Shown here one piece after another: positions 1 through 6,884 of a stretch of DNA of 7,918 nt. Both the position numbers and the translations under genes were made by a program. The first letter of the stretch is position 1, and every line of letters begins with the position of its first letter. Source of the DNA: Treponema sp. (GTDB lineage: Bacteria > Spirochaetota > Spirochaetia > Treponematales > Treponemataceae); NCBI GenBank assembly GCA_016282455.1, contig JAEEKM010000231.1:1-7918 (forward strand). Reading direction: 5' to 3'. The notes beneath the pieces are model-generated. The model made no database searches. It was not told the origin of the DNA and saw only the letters and a program-made list of their open reading frames with translations.

Positions 1-1
1 C

Positions 2-1126
2 AGGGAATACGCAAGAGCCTTTTACAAAAAAGAAACAATGCTTAAAAACCTTGAAGGCAGACGTTCCTTCTCTTTCAAATACAGAGTGCTGGTAAACGAT
101 GACCCCAGATTCTTCCTTTTTACAGTGATGAGGGAAAAAGACAGTCAGTATCTTATCTTTTTTGAAAAAGACATTGAAGACGAACTTAGGGCAGAAAAAA
201 AACAAAAAGAAAATCAGAAGCAGACAATCACTTTCGGTCAGATTGCAGAAAGCCTTGCTTCCAACTACGATGTAATCTACTATGTAAACATTGCAGACTC
301 CTCTTATGTATGTTACCAGTCAAACAATATCTACGGTCAGCTGGAAATAAATAAATCAGGAAATGATTTTTTCACAGAATCCCTTATAAACATTCCGGAA
401 ATGATTCACAAGCAGGACTGCGAAAGTGTTATAGACTTCGTAAACAGGGACAAAATGATTTCCACAATGGAAACCCGCAAAGACTGCAGTATAAATTACC
501 GCATGATGGTATCTGGTAAACCGCAGTACACCAGAATGACAGTCAGAAAAAGCAGCGACGGAACGCATTTTATCATAGGTGTGGAAAATGTAGACGCTGA
601 AGTAAAAAAAGAAAAGCAGCATCTTAAGGAACTTAAAACAGAAAAAGAACTTGCAAGGCGGGATGAACTTACCGGAGTAAAAAACAAAACTGCCTACAAA
701 GAACTTGAAGCCTCCGTTCAGGGAAGCATTGATAACGGCATGGATTACCTTAACTTTGGACTCGTTGTCTGCGACTCAAACAACCTTAAACTCATTAACG
801 ACACACAGGGTCATGCAGCCGGAGACGGATACATTCTTGCCTCCGCACATCTTTTGTGTAAGATTTTTGTTCACAGTCCTGTTTTCAGAGTAGGCGGCGA
901 TGAGTTTGTAGTTTTCCTCCGCGGAGATGATTACGATGCAAGAAATGAACTCATGGAAAAACTCCACAGGCAGGTTATGGAAAACAACAAAAAAGGCACA
1001 GGTGTAATCCTCGCTTCCGGAATGGCAGAATTCAACCATGAGAGGGACAGTCTGGTTTCTGATGTATTTGAAAGGGCTGACAAAGAAATGTATGAAAACA
1101 AAAGACAGTTAAAATCCCTCGCTTAA
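2..1126 (+). CDS. PAS-PAS-GGDEF diguanylate cyclase, 5' end missing
   Basis: Predicted to make cyclic-di-GMP from two GTP. The frame is open to the left edge, and residues before the first ATG (position 38) continue a PAS-like pattern (REYARAFYKKETML), so the gene starts outside the window. Counting from that ATG, a first PAS-like module ends near residue 47 and a short linker of charged residues follows. A second module lies at about 75-187, a coiled-coil-like linker at 188-208 and a GGDEF domain at 209-360. The catalytic motif GGDEF is at 286-290, and the metal/nucleotide region has D246, N249 and a GHAAGD block at 258-263. The inhibitory RxxD site, expected five residues before GGDEF, is absent (FVHS at 277-280). 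No membrane segment is visible in the part present. The following lipoprotein gene is 65 bp downstream. The GGDEF assignment is secure. The PAS calls rest on pattern and are less so. Confidence 0.9.
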   Translation, partial: REYARAFYKKETMLKNLEGRRSFSFKYRVLVNDDPRFFLFTVMREKDSQYLIFFEKDIEDELRAEKKQKENQKQTITFGQIAESLASNYDVIYYVNIADSSYVCYQSNNIYGQLEINKSGNDFFTESLINIPEMIHKQDCESVIDFVNRDKMISTMETRKDCSINYRMMVSGKPQYTRMTVRKSSDGTHFIIGVENVDAEVKKEKQHLKELKTEKELARRDELTGVKNKTAYKELEASVQGSIDNGMDYLNFGLVVCDSNNLKLINDTQGHAAGDGYILASAHLLCKIFVHSPVFRVGGDEFVVFLRGDDYDARNELMEKLHRQVMENNKKGTGVILASGMAEFNHERDSLVSDVFERADKEMYENKRQLKSLA

Positions 1127-1132
1127 ATTATA

Positions 1133-1180
1133 TAAACCAAATCTGATAATCCATCTTGTTATTTTATGTATTTGGGTTTA
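1133..1180. repeat. Imperfect inverted repeat before the lipoprotein gene
   Basis: The arm TAAACCAAAT (1133-1142) can pair with ATTTGGGTTTA (1170-1180) as a 10-bp stem with one bulged G and a 27-base AT-rich loop. It lies between the first cyclase stop and the lipoprotein start, ending 11 bases before the ATG at 1192. The sequence after it is AAATTATAGG rather than a T-run, so it is not a typical terminator. It could be an operator or an mRNA leader hairpin. The loop also holds GATAAT at 1145-1150, a fair -10 match but with only a poor -35 (CTTAAA, 1122-1127). Chance occurrence in AT-rich DNA is possible. Confidence 0.35.
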
Positions 1181-1191
1181 AAATTATAGGA

Positions 1192-2283
1192 ATGAGGAAT
1201 TTAAGAATACTGTCTTTATTACTGATAACATCGTTTCTTATCTCAGGCTGTTCTTATAATAATCAACAGAAAAAGAATGACGTTAAAAATACGTCCGAAG
1301 CAAAAAATGAAGCTCTGGAAAATGAAAGATTCCATTTTGCCCCCACGCTTGATTCTTACCATCCAAAGAAAAAATCCTACAACCTCTATTTAACCTATAA
1401 AACTGCCCACCCCTGGTGGGACGCCGTTGCCCTTGGCATAGAAGACGCTGTTAAACAGTATGAGCAGAAGAATATTTTTATAACCTACGACTATCTGGCA
1501 CCCGAAAAAATGTCTGCCTATGATCAGATAGAAAGAATTCAAAAAGCAGCCGCAACCCGTTCCTATGATGTAATCGGAGTAGATGTTGCAGACATTGAGA
1601 TAGTTACCCCGGTAATAAATAAACTCATAGACCAGGGCCATAAGGTAATGACTTTTTCAAGTTCAGACTCAGGAAAGGAAAACGGATGTAAAAGAATTGC
1701 CTATGTCGGAAATACCCACAACTACAAGGACGGAACAATTCTTGCACAGGCTCTTTGTGAAAAACTAAATTACAAGGGTAAAGTTGCCATGCTTGTGGGA
1801 AACCACGGTGCCCCCTGCCATGAAGACCGTGCTCTGGGTGCAAAAGAAATCTTTTCAAAATACCCTGAAATAGAACTGGTAGATGTGCAATACGATGAAG
1901 ACCTGGAAGAACTTGCCTGCGACTTTACAAAAGACTTTCTAAAAAAATACCCTGATTTAAAAGGACTCATCTGCTGCAACATGAGCAACTCTGTGGGAGC
2001 AGGACGGGCAGTTAAAGAGACAGGTAAAGAAACCCAGATAGTAATTACAGGAATGGATCATGACAGAAGGGCTTTAGAGTACCTTCGTGACGGAGTAATT
2101 TATGCCCTTGCATTACAGGACTGCTATGCAATCGGTTTTGACACAATTACAACTGCAGTAAAAATTGCAGACGGACTGCTTCCGGGAAAAGAATTTCCAG
2201 AAATGACAGAAGAAGCTTCTACAGTTTTCTTTCAAAAAGATGCAAGCTGGCTTCTGCGTTCTCTTTATGGAGAAATAGATTAG
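1192..2283 (+). CDS. Sugar-type periplasmic binding lipoprotein
   Basis: A 363-residue lipoprotein of the type I periplasmic binding family (Peripla_BP_4, ribose/galactose-binding type). I chose the ATG at 1192 because it begins a clean lipoprotein signal: MRNLR, a hydrophobic stretch at 6-17, then LISGC with C20 as the lipidated residue. A TTG at 1156 would add 12 residues and displace the signal. A polar linker (about 21-60) precedes the binding fold at about 65-345. Family features include an aromatic-rich first strand and helix (HPWWDAV, 73-79), a GVDVADIE block (129-136), the IAYVGN hinge-like stretch (169-174) and TGMDHD (287-292) in the likely ligand pocket. Seven cysteines besides C20 are present, including an adjacent pair at 261-262. 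The ribosome site is weak: AGGA lies directly against the ATG. It ends 10 bp before a membrane GGDEF gene, and no permease or ATPase is nearby, so a sensory role is plausible. The ligand cannot be told from sequence. Confidence 0.88.
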   Translation: MRNLRILSLLLITSFLISGCSYNNQQKKNDVKNTSEAKNEALENERFHFAPTLDSYHPKKKSYNLYLTYKTAHPWWDAVALGIEDAVKQYEQKNIFITYDYLAPEKMSAYDQIERIQKAAATRSYDVIGVDVADIEIVTPVINKLIDQGHKVMTFSSSDSGKENGCKRIAYVGNTHNYKDGTILAQALCEKLNYKGKVAMLVGNHGAPCHEDRALGAKEIFSKYPEIELVDVQYDEDLEELACDFTKDFLKKYPDLKGLICCNMSNSVGAGRAVKETGKETQIVITGMDHDRRALEYLRDGVIYALALQDCYAIGFDTITTAVKIADGLLPGKEFPEMTEEASTVFFQKDASWLLRSLYGEID

Positions 2284-2288
2284 GCGGA
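2282..2288 (+). promoter_or_regulatory. Ribosome binding site of the membrane cyclase, overlapping the upstream stop
   Basis: AGGCGGA differs by one base from an ideal Shine-Dalgarno run and sits 5 bases before the ATG at 2294. Its first bases belong to the TAG stop of the lipoprotein gene. This fixes the start of the cyclase and suggests translational coupling of the two genes. Confidence 0.7.
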
Positions 2289-2293
2289 ACAAA

Positions 2294-4204
2294 ATGATTA
2301 TCAGCGAAAATAAAATTGTCTTTACAGGCGCAATTATTATAGTACTCCTGATTGCATTAAGCACCCTGTGGAATATTCACAGTGCCCAAAAACAAACGCA
2401 GCTTGTTGCAGAAAGTGTAAGCGACTTTTATATTGAAGAGATTGCAAACCGCCGCATCACCATTATTTCAGATACGCTTAAACAGAATTTTCAGTACATG
2501 CATAACGCACTGGAGACAATTACAAAAGAAGATTTAAGTTCTGTAAACTCACTCAGACACTACCTTGGCAGAATCAGAAAACTTTACGGGGTTGAAAAAT
2601 TTTCTTTTGTAGATGAAGAAGGTCTTGTTTATACCGCCCACTCCACAAGTACCGGCAAAAGCAGATACCCCTTCCTTGCAGAAGGACTTTCCGAACCGCT
2701 TGTTACAACTGTCATGAACTACGGAGGAGAAAAACTTCTCTTTATTGCCCTGCCCGTTTCTGATATTACATTTGAAGGAAAAAAGATTACCGCCTGTTTT
2801 GCCCAGGTGAACATAGATCAGATGGTCCGTTCCATGACTTTCCGTGCAGAGAACATGGAAACCTATTTTAACATCTACTTAAAAAATGGAGAAAGCCTTA
2901 CAAACGCTCCCTTCGGAGGTCTTGACCCCGGAAGAAATATTCTTTCTGTAATTCATGAAAATGACGAAAGTCAGAACAGCTATCAAAAGATTGCGGATGA
3001 TTTTCAAAACGAAAGAAAAGGCAGCATACATGTTCCTTACAGAAGACAGGAAGCCCACCTTTATTATGCACCGGTAGAAGAAATCGGCTGGATGCTTTCC
3101 ATTCTGGTTTATGATAATGTAATTACAAGGCAGATAAAGGCAAACAACCGTTCAATCGTTGCCCTCACCCACCTGCAGATTTTAATTACAATTACTTCAG
3201 TAATAATTCTCTTTGTGATTTTTGTTATCACCCTGCGTAAAAATTCCAAACTAAAAATTGAACAGGAAAAACGAATCGCAGAAGAAACAAAACAGGCCTA
3301 TGACAAATTAAACAAAGAAACTCAGGGAATGCAGATCATTCACTCCATCATTCATTCAGGCCCATGGTCAATTGAATTTAATGAAGACGGACAGATTGAA
3401 AAATGTATCTGGTCAAAACCTTTCCGCGAAATGCTTGGTTTTTATTCAGAAGAAGAGTTCCCCAACAAACTGGAGTCCTGGTCAGATCTTTTACATCCGG
3501 AAGATAAAGACCGTGTGATTAAAGCCTTCTGGGATGCAGTAAAGGATTATTCCGGACAGACAATTTATGACGTTGAATACCGCCTTATGACAAAAAATGA
3601 AGGCTACAGATGGTACCATGCCGCAGGTAACCTTATCAGGCGGGAAGACGGATCTCCTGCAACTTATGTCGGTCTCTTTATTGATATTGATGAAAAGAAA
3701 AGTTTAAAGACCCTTTCTGAAACAGATCAGATGACGGGACTTTTAAATCGTGTGAGCGGTGAAAAGCGGGTGGCAGAGTCAATGAAGGAGGGTAAGGGCG
3801 GACTTTTTATGCTGCTTGACATTGACCACTTTAAGTTCTTTAACGACACCTTCGGACACGGAGTCGGAGACAAAGTAATTATAAACGTAGCCCGCTGCCT
3901 TAAAGCAGTATTCCGTGACGAAGATGTAGTTTTCCGTCTTGGTGGGGATGAGTTTGCCGCCTATGCAGAATCCGTTCACACAGAAGAAACTGCCGGTAAA
4001 GTAATGAAGCGTTTTATTGACGGCTTAAAGGAAATCCACATTCCGGAACTGCAGGGACATTCAATTGACGCAAGTATTGGTGCAATCGTTCTGGAAGCAG
4101 GAAAGGAAATGGATTTTGCCATCTGTTATAAACTTGTAGATGACGGAGTTTATATGAGCAAAAAAGCAGAAGGCCGCTCTGCCGTAACTTTTGCAAAAAT
4201 GTAA
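2294..4204 (+). CDS. Membrane sensor diguanylate cyclase (Cache-like, PAS, GGDEF)
   Basis: A 636-residue inner-membrane protein predicted to convert an external signal into cyclic-di-GMP. One membrane segment lies at about 9-25 and another at about 294-313. The 265 residues between them would be periplasmic and look like a Cache sensor (FSFVDEEGLVYTA at 103-115, a short GWMLSILV strand at 265-272). A short coiled-coil linker (318-345) leads to a PAS_3-type domain at about 350-468, with HPEDKDRV at 401-408 and a YRWYHAAG strand at 438-445. The GGDEF domain covers about 472-634. GGDEF is at 550-554, D509 and D511 lie in LLDIDHFK, and GHGVGD is at 521-526, so the active site looks intact. RDED at 541-544 is a correctly placed RxxD inhibitory site, predicting product feedback. 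It follows the binding lipoprotein by 10 bp and is probably co-transcribed and co-translated with it. The lipoprotein is the obvious candidate partner for its periplasmic domain. Confidence 0.93.
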   Translation: MIISENKIVFTGAIIIVLLIALSTLWNIHSAQKQTQLVAESVSDFYIEEIANRRITIISDTLKQNFQYMHNALETITKEDLSSVNSLRHYLGRIRKLYGVEKFSFVDEEGLVYTAHSTSTGKSRYPFLAEGLSEPLVTTVMNYGGEKLLFIALPVSDITFEGKKITACFAQVNIDQMVRSMTFRAENMETYFNIYLKNGESLTNAPFGGLDPGRNILSVIHENDESQNSYQKIADDFQNERKGSIHVPYRRQEAHLYYAPVEEIGWMLSILVYDNVITRQIKANNRSIVALTHLQILITITSVIILFVIFVITLRKNSKLKIEQEKRIAEETKQAYDKLNKETQGMQIIHSIIHSGPWSIEFNEDGQIEKCIWSKPFREMLGFYSEEEFPNKLESWSDLLHPEDKDRVIKAFWDAVKDYSGQTIYDVEYRLMTKNEGYRWYHAAGNLIRREDGSPATYVGLFIDIDEKKSLKTLSETDQMTGLLNRVSGEKRVAESMKEGKGGLFMLLDIDHFKFFNDTFGHGVGDKVIINVARCLKAVFRDEDVVFRLGGDEFAAYAESVHTEETAGKVMKRFIDGLKEIHIPELQGHSIDASIGAIVLEAGKEMDFAICYKLVDDGVYMSKKAEGRSAVTFAKM

Positions 4205-4221
4205 GAGACTTTTACTTTTTT
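4195..4221. terminator. Candidate bidirectional terminator between convergent genes
   Basis: AAAAATGTAA (4195-4204) pairs with TTACTTTTTT (4212-4221) in 9 of 10 positions around a 7-base loop. This gives an A-tract, a stem and a T-tract on both strands. It contains both stop codons of the converging genes and is the only space available for ending both transcripts. The GC content of the stem is low (a four-pair GTAA/TTAC core), so efficiency is uncertain. Confidence 0.45.
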
Positions 4222-4922
4222 AAGGCAGACATTTTTTCTTTCATATTAGCACTCACCCTGTAGGACTCGTTCATTTTCTGAATTGACTTATTAAAGGTCC
4301 AGCTGTCCAGGTGATTGTTTTTACTTTTCATGTAAGTAAGGCATTTGTCAGGGAACTTTGCCGCAATGGTTGCAAGCGCCCAGGCAACTCCCATCTTGGC
4401 GTAGTAAAAATCATTTTTGTCAGAGGTCGCCCCGGTGTAAAGGGAATCTAAAACTTTTAAGACTTTATCAACGTAGTCTTCATTTAAAAAGTGACTCATG
4501 AGCATTACCGCTACAACACGAACTTCAAACTCTTTTTTGCTACCTGCAAACTGCATGAAAAAATCCCAGCATTCTTCAGGAAACTTTTCTGCAATTTTAA
4601 AAGTCTGACAAAAAGAATCGTTTACCGACCAGTCGTGGATTTTTGGAATAAAAGTTTTTGCCCGCTTTAAAATTTCAGTCAGGTCATCTTTTGCATAACC
4701 GATTACCATGGCCTGTAAGGTTTCCATTTCAAAATTGTCCATGGGGTTTTCGTCAAGAAACTTTTTGTAGTCGTCACCGGCAATTTTTTTTGCAAGTTTA
4801 CGCAGGTCTGGAAGGCGAACGCCCAGCATTGGAAGAGAAGTTGGATTTAAGGATTTAGAAAAAGAAGCGTACTGTCCTCCAGAAAGAGCAGCAAGTTCTT
4901 TGCGGATTTCTTCAATCGTCAT
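4212..4922 (-). CDS. AlkD-like DNA alkylation repair protein
   Basis: A 236-residue all-helical protein of the DNA alkylation repair family (HEAT-like repeats, related to AlkD), which excises alkylated bases such as 3- and 7-methylpurines without flipping them. Recognisable blocks are LGVRLPDLRKLAKKIA (33-48), HDWSVNDSF (96-104), EVRVVAVM (133-140), YYAKMGVAWALATIAAKFP (173-191) and TFNKSIQKMNESYRVS (209-224). W98, D102, R135 and W181 sit where the family has its DNA-contacting aromatic, acidic and basic residues (inferred by motif alignment from memory). The length fits the family. The ATG at 4922 has no Shine-Dalgarno sequence, and the bases before it are CTTTATTT. It is last in a run of minus-strand genes, 47 bp after the YhhN gene, and converges with the cyclase gene 7 bp away. 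Some members of this subfamily lack shown glycosylase activity, so substrate and activity are inferred. Confidence 0.88.
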   Translation of the reverse strand: MTIEEIRKELAALSGGQYASFSKSLNPTSLPMLGVRLPDLRKLAKKIAGDDYKKFLDENPMDNFEMETLQAMVIGYAKDDLTEILKRAKTFIPKIHDWSVNDSFCQTFKIAEKFPEECWDFFMQFAGSKKEFEVRVVAVMLMSHFLNEDYVDKVLKVLDSLYTGATSDKNDFYYAKMGVAWALATIAAKFPDKCLTYMKSKNNHLDSWTFNKSIQKMNESYRVSANMKEKMSALKK

Positions 4923-4928
4923 AAATAA

Positions 4929-4957
4929 AGTCTAGCATGAAAAAAAGATTTTGTCTT
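4929..4957 (-). promoter_or_regulatory. Candidate promoter for the alkylation repair gene, leaderless layout
   Basis: On the minus strand AAGACA (4957-4952, 4 of 6 to TTGACA) and TAGACT (4934-4929, 4 of 6 to TATAAT) are separated by exactly 17 bases. TG stands one base before the -10, as in extended -10 promoters. Only six bases (TTATTT) lie between the -10 and the ATG, so transcription would start at about the A of the start codon. This agrees with the missing ribosome site. It is a prediction from consensus only. Confidence 0.35.
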
Positions 4958-4969
4958 ATGAAAATTGCA

Positions 4970-5683
4970 CTAGGCAAAAACAAATCCCAGCACAATAAAA
5001 CTCTGGGCAAGTATGTAAGTAAACATTACCCAGAAGTTGCGGTTTTTAAAGCGGCGGTAAAAACGTGAGTAGGCGTTCATTACATCTGAAGAAATAAAAA
5101 GAAGTGCACCGAAAGGAACAAGAAGCGTAAAAATCAGACTTAAACCAGAAAGGCTTTTGCTCATGAAAGAAGAAATGCAGAAGGAAAGACAGGAAGCAAA
5201 AAGTGAAGAGAGTGTAAAGGCATAAAAAGAAGAGGCTATGGCAATGGGAAGTTTCTGCACTTTTTTTACAAGTATAAAAGTCACACTGGCAAAAATCAGA
5301 ACGAATATAAAAAGTAAAAGTATTAGAAAAAACGGCAGCTGTCTGAAAAAGGGAGCAAAAACAAAAAGATAAGAGACGTGCCCCGCAAGAAAACAAAAGA
5401 GGCCTGAAACAAAATGAATGGTCAGGGGGAAGAGCAGAAAGATGTCTCCTGCGGTATGAAAAATAAGTGCCAGAGAAAGAAAAATTACTCTGGAAGAAAA
5501 GCCTTCTTTTGGAAGAAGATATGTAAGAACAAAGGCTAAAAGCAGCGGCATGAGAAAAGGTTTTGTAAAACGGGAAACCCGTCTTGTTCCCTGAAACTGC
5601 CCCGCAATGTTTACAATGCAGAGCATGAAAAAAAGTGTGAGCAGGTAAAAAGAAAAATTATGCATTGAAAAGAGCATGGGCAT
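4970..5683 (-). CDS. YhhN/TMEM86 family membrane protein, putative lysoplasmalogenase
   Basis: A polytopic membrane protein of about 237 residues with roughly eight hydrophobic segments. It matches the YhhN family (PF07947), whose animal members TMEM86A/B hydrolyse the vinyl-ether bond of lysoplasmalogens. Family landmarks, counted from the ATG at 5683, are KP at 41-42, the HTAGD segment ending at D80, GHVSY with H102, SSD ending at D200, and the last-helix TYILAQ with Y223. These acidic and histidine residues are the likely catalytic set, as known for the family. The start is uncertain: in-frame candidates are TTG 5686, ATG 5683, ATG 5677 and ATG 5665, all inside the end of the HD-domain gene. 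I chose 5683 because GGA stands 4 bases before it, which gives a 26-bp overlap; 5665 would give 8 bp. Overlap implies co-translation with the HD gene. A role in plasmalogen turnover would suit an anaerobe but is inference. Confidence 0.82.
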   Translation of the reverse strand: MPMLFSMHNFSFYLLTLFFMLCIVNIAGQFQGTRRVSRFTKPFLMPLLLAFVLTYLLPKEGFSSRVIFLSLALIFHTAGDIFLLFPLTIHFVSGLFCFLAGHVSYLFVFAPFFRQLPFFLILLLFIFVLIFASVTFILVKKVQKLPIAIASSFYAFTLSSLFASCLSFCISSFMSKSLSGLSLIFTLLVPFGALLFISSDVMNAYSRFYRRFKNRNFWVMFTYILAQSFIVLGFVFA

Positions 5684-6866
5684 CAATTCCGTTTATTACT
5701 TTACCCTCAGGATAAGCCTTAAGAAGATTTGAATATCCGTCCTGAAGATGGGTGCTTGTAATGCCGTGCCTGATAGAAAGTTTTGCTTCCAGTAAGGCAG
5801 AAAAATGGTCAGAGAGGCGGACAAGTTTTCCGTCAACAGGAGAAAAAGTGTCGCTGTTAAAACGCTCGTTAAGTTCTTCGTAAGTTACGGAAACTTTTTC
5901 TCCGTTACGGAGAATGCGGTTGTCAAATTCGTCGTTTGTAAAATAGAGGATTTCGTCCCGGTAAAAATCTTCCATAAGCGGCACTAACTCTGCGGTAACA
6001 ATCTGGTCTTCTATATTTTTTACAATGGCGGGAAGTCCGTCTGTGGCCTGTTTAACCGGAGAAATAATGTCTCTGGTTACACTTTCGGGCAGGTCATGAA
6101 AGAGGGCAGAAAAATAATTGTTGTAGAGCCGCTTTTTGCACATGGGAACTTTTGTTTCCCGGGAAAGAAGAAGAGTAAGTATTGCAACAAAAAAGCAGTG
6201 GCCCAAAACGCTTGTCTTTGGAACACGGGGAGTCTGATTCCATCTGGTCTGAAAACGCAGCTGTTCTATGCGCATGAGAAAATCAAAGGGTTTCTGATGG
6301 GTCATGAGCATCTGTAAACCGGGTAAGTCAAGGTAGCCCTGCAGGTCCTGGTTTAACTCCCGCCTGATTCGTTCAAGCCTCTCGGCTTCGTTTACACAGG
6401 AAATCATTTCCAGTTCCCGCATGGAAGAATACTTGTGGGCGGCACGGAATACTCTTGCCGTCTGTTCCTGATTTGCACCGTAAGGAATGGAACCGCTCAT
6501 TTTACCTATGTAAAGGGTAAAGCGGGAAAATAATTCCTTGTCGTCAATAAGGCCCATGTACTGCTGCAGCACCCATTCATTCAGCCTGATAAATTCTTCC
6601 GGGTACTGACTTTTAATTAAACGCTGAACGGGACTTTTTATGTCGCAGAGGGCAATTTTTCTAAGCAGGTCAAAAAGGGAAGCATACATCATCCATTCCC
6701 AGTCAATCTGCACCCCACGGGCTTCTTCGAATTTTCCAATGATGTAGGCAAGAACCATTTTTTCTGCATCCTTATCCATTTCCACCAGGTCAAAGGGGCG
6801 GACAAGGTCATTCCAGCGTTCGATTGAGAATCCTTCAAAAATCTTAAGGGCAAAGTCGCGGTTCAT
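5658..6866 (-). CDS. HD-domain phosphohydrolase, YfbR-like, with extra N-terminal half
   Basis: A 402-residue soluble protein. Its C-terminal half (about 200-385) is an HD domain resembling YfbR-type 5'-deoxynucleotidases, which remove phosphate from deoxynucleoside monophosphates. The metal and substrate residues line up: RW at 208-209, H223 in GHCFFVA, HD at 257-258 with E261 in FHDLPES, D266 and PVK at 270-272, and D353 in VRLSDHFSALLEA. The full H-HD-D metal set is therefore present. The N-terminal 200 residues are helical and charged, without signal peptide or membrane segments, and I do not recognise them. YfbR alone is about 200 residues, so this protein is twice the usual length. The ATG at 6866 follows the upstream gene by 18 bp in the same frame, with only a weak purine-rich AGAAAG before it. 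The 3' end overlaps the YhhN gene. The HD superfamily call is strong; nucleotidase specificity is inferred, and a (p)ppGpp or other nucleotide substrate is possible. Confidence 0.85.
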   Translation of the reverse strand: MNRDFALKIFEGFSIERWNDLVRPFDLVEMDKDAEKMVLAYIIGKFEEARGVQIDWEWMMYASLFDLLRKIALCDIKSPVQRLIKSQYPEEFIRLNEWVLQQYMGLIDDKELFSRFTLYIGKMSGSIPYGANQEQTARVFRAAHKYSSMRELEMISCVNEAERLERIRRELNQDLQGYLDLPGLQMLMTHQKPFDFLMRIEQLRFQTRWNQTPRVPKTSVLGHCFFVAILTLLLSRETKVPMCKKRLYNNYFSALFHDLPESVTRDIISPVKQATDGLPAIVKNIEDQIVTAELVPLMEDFYRDEILYFTNDEFDNRILRNGEKVSVTYEELNERFNSDTFSPVDGKLVRLSDHFSALLEAKLSIRHGITSTHLQDGYSNLLKAYPEGKVINGIDAHALFNA

Positions 6867-6884
6867 GCTTTCTGTGGCCGGCAG

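Noticed and set aside
776..1039. Minus-strand open frame opposite the first GGDEF domain
   Set aside because: It is antisense to a clearly coding, motif-bearing region and shows no ribosome site or family signal.
1156..1191. TTG start adding 12 residues to the binding lipoprotein
   Set aside because: The extension has no ribosome site and would displace the lipoprotein signal, which begins cleanly at the ATG at 1192.
4936..4972. Hairpin plus T-run between the YhhN and alkylation genes as a terminator
   Set aside because: The best stem is five A-T pairs (ATTTT/AAAAT) before CTTTTTTT, too weak to call. It also overlaps the proposed promoter.
5046..5396. Minus-strand open frame of 116 codons, rich in Phe and Cys
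   Set aside because: It is a shifted frame inside the YhhN-family gene, whose own frame has the conserved residues and membrane pattern. The Phe/Cys bias is a by-product of T-rich codons.
6876..6881. GCCGGC palindrome before the HD-domain gene
   Set aside because: A six-base palindrome alone is expected by chance and has no flanking symmetry.
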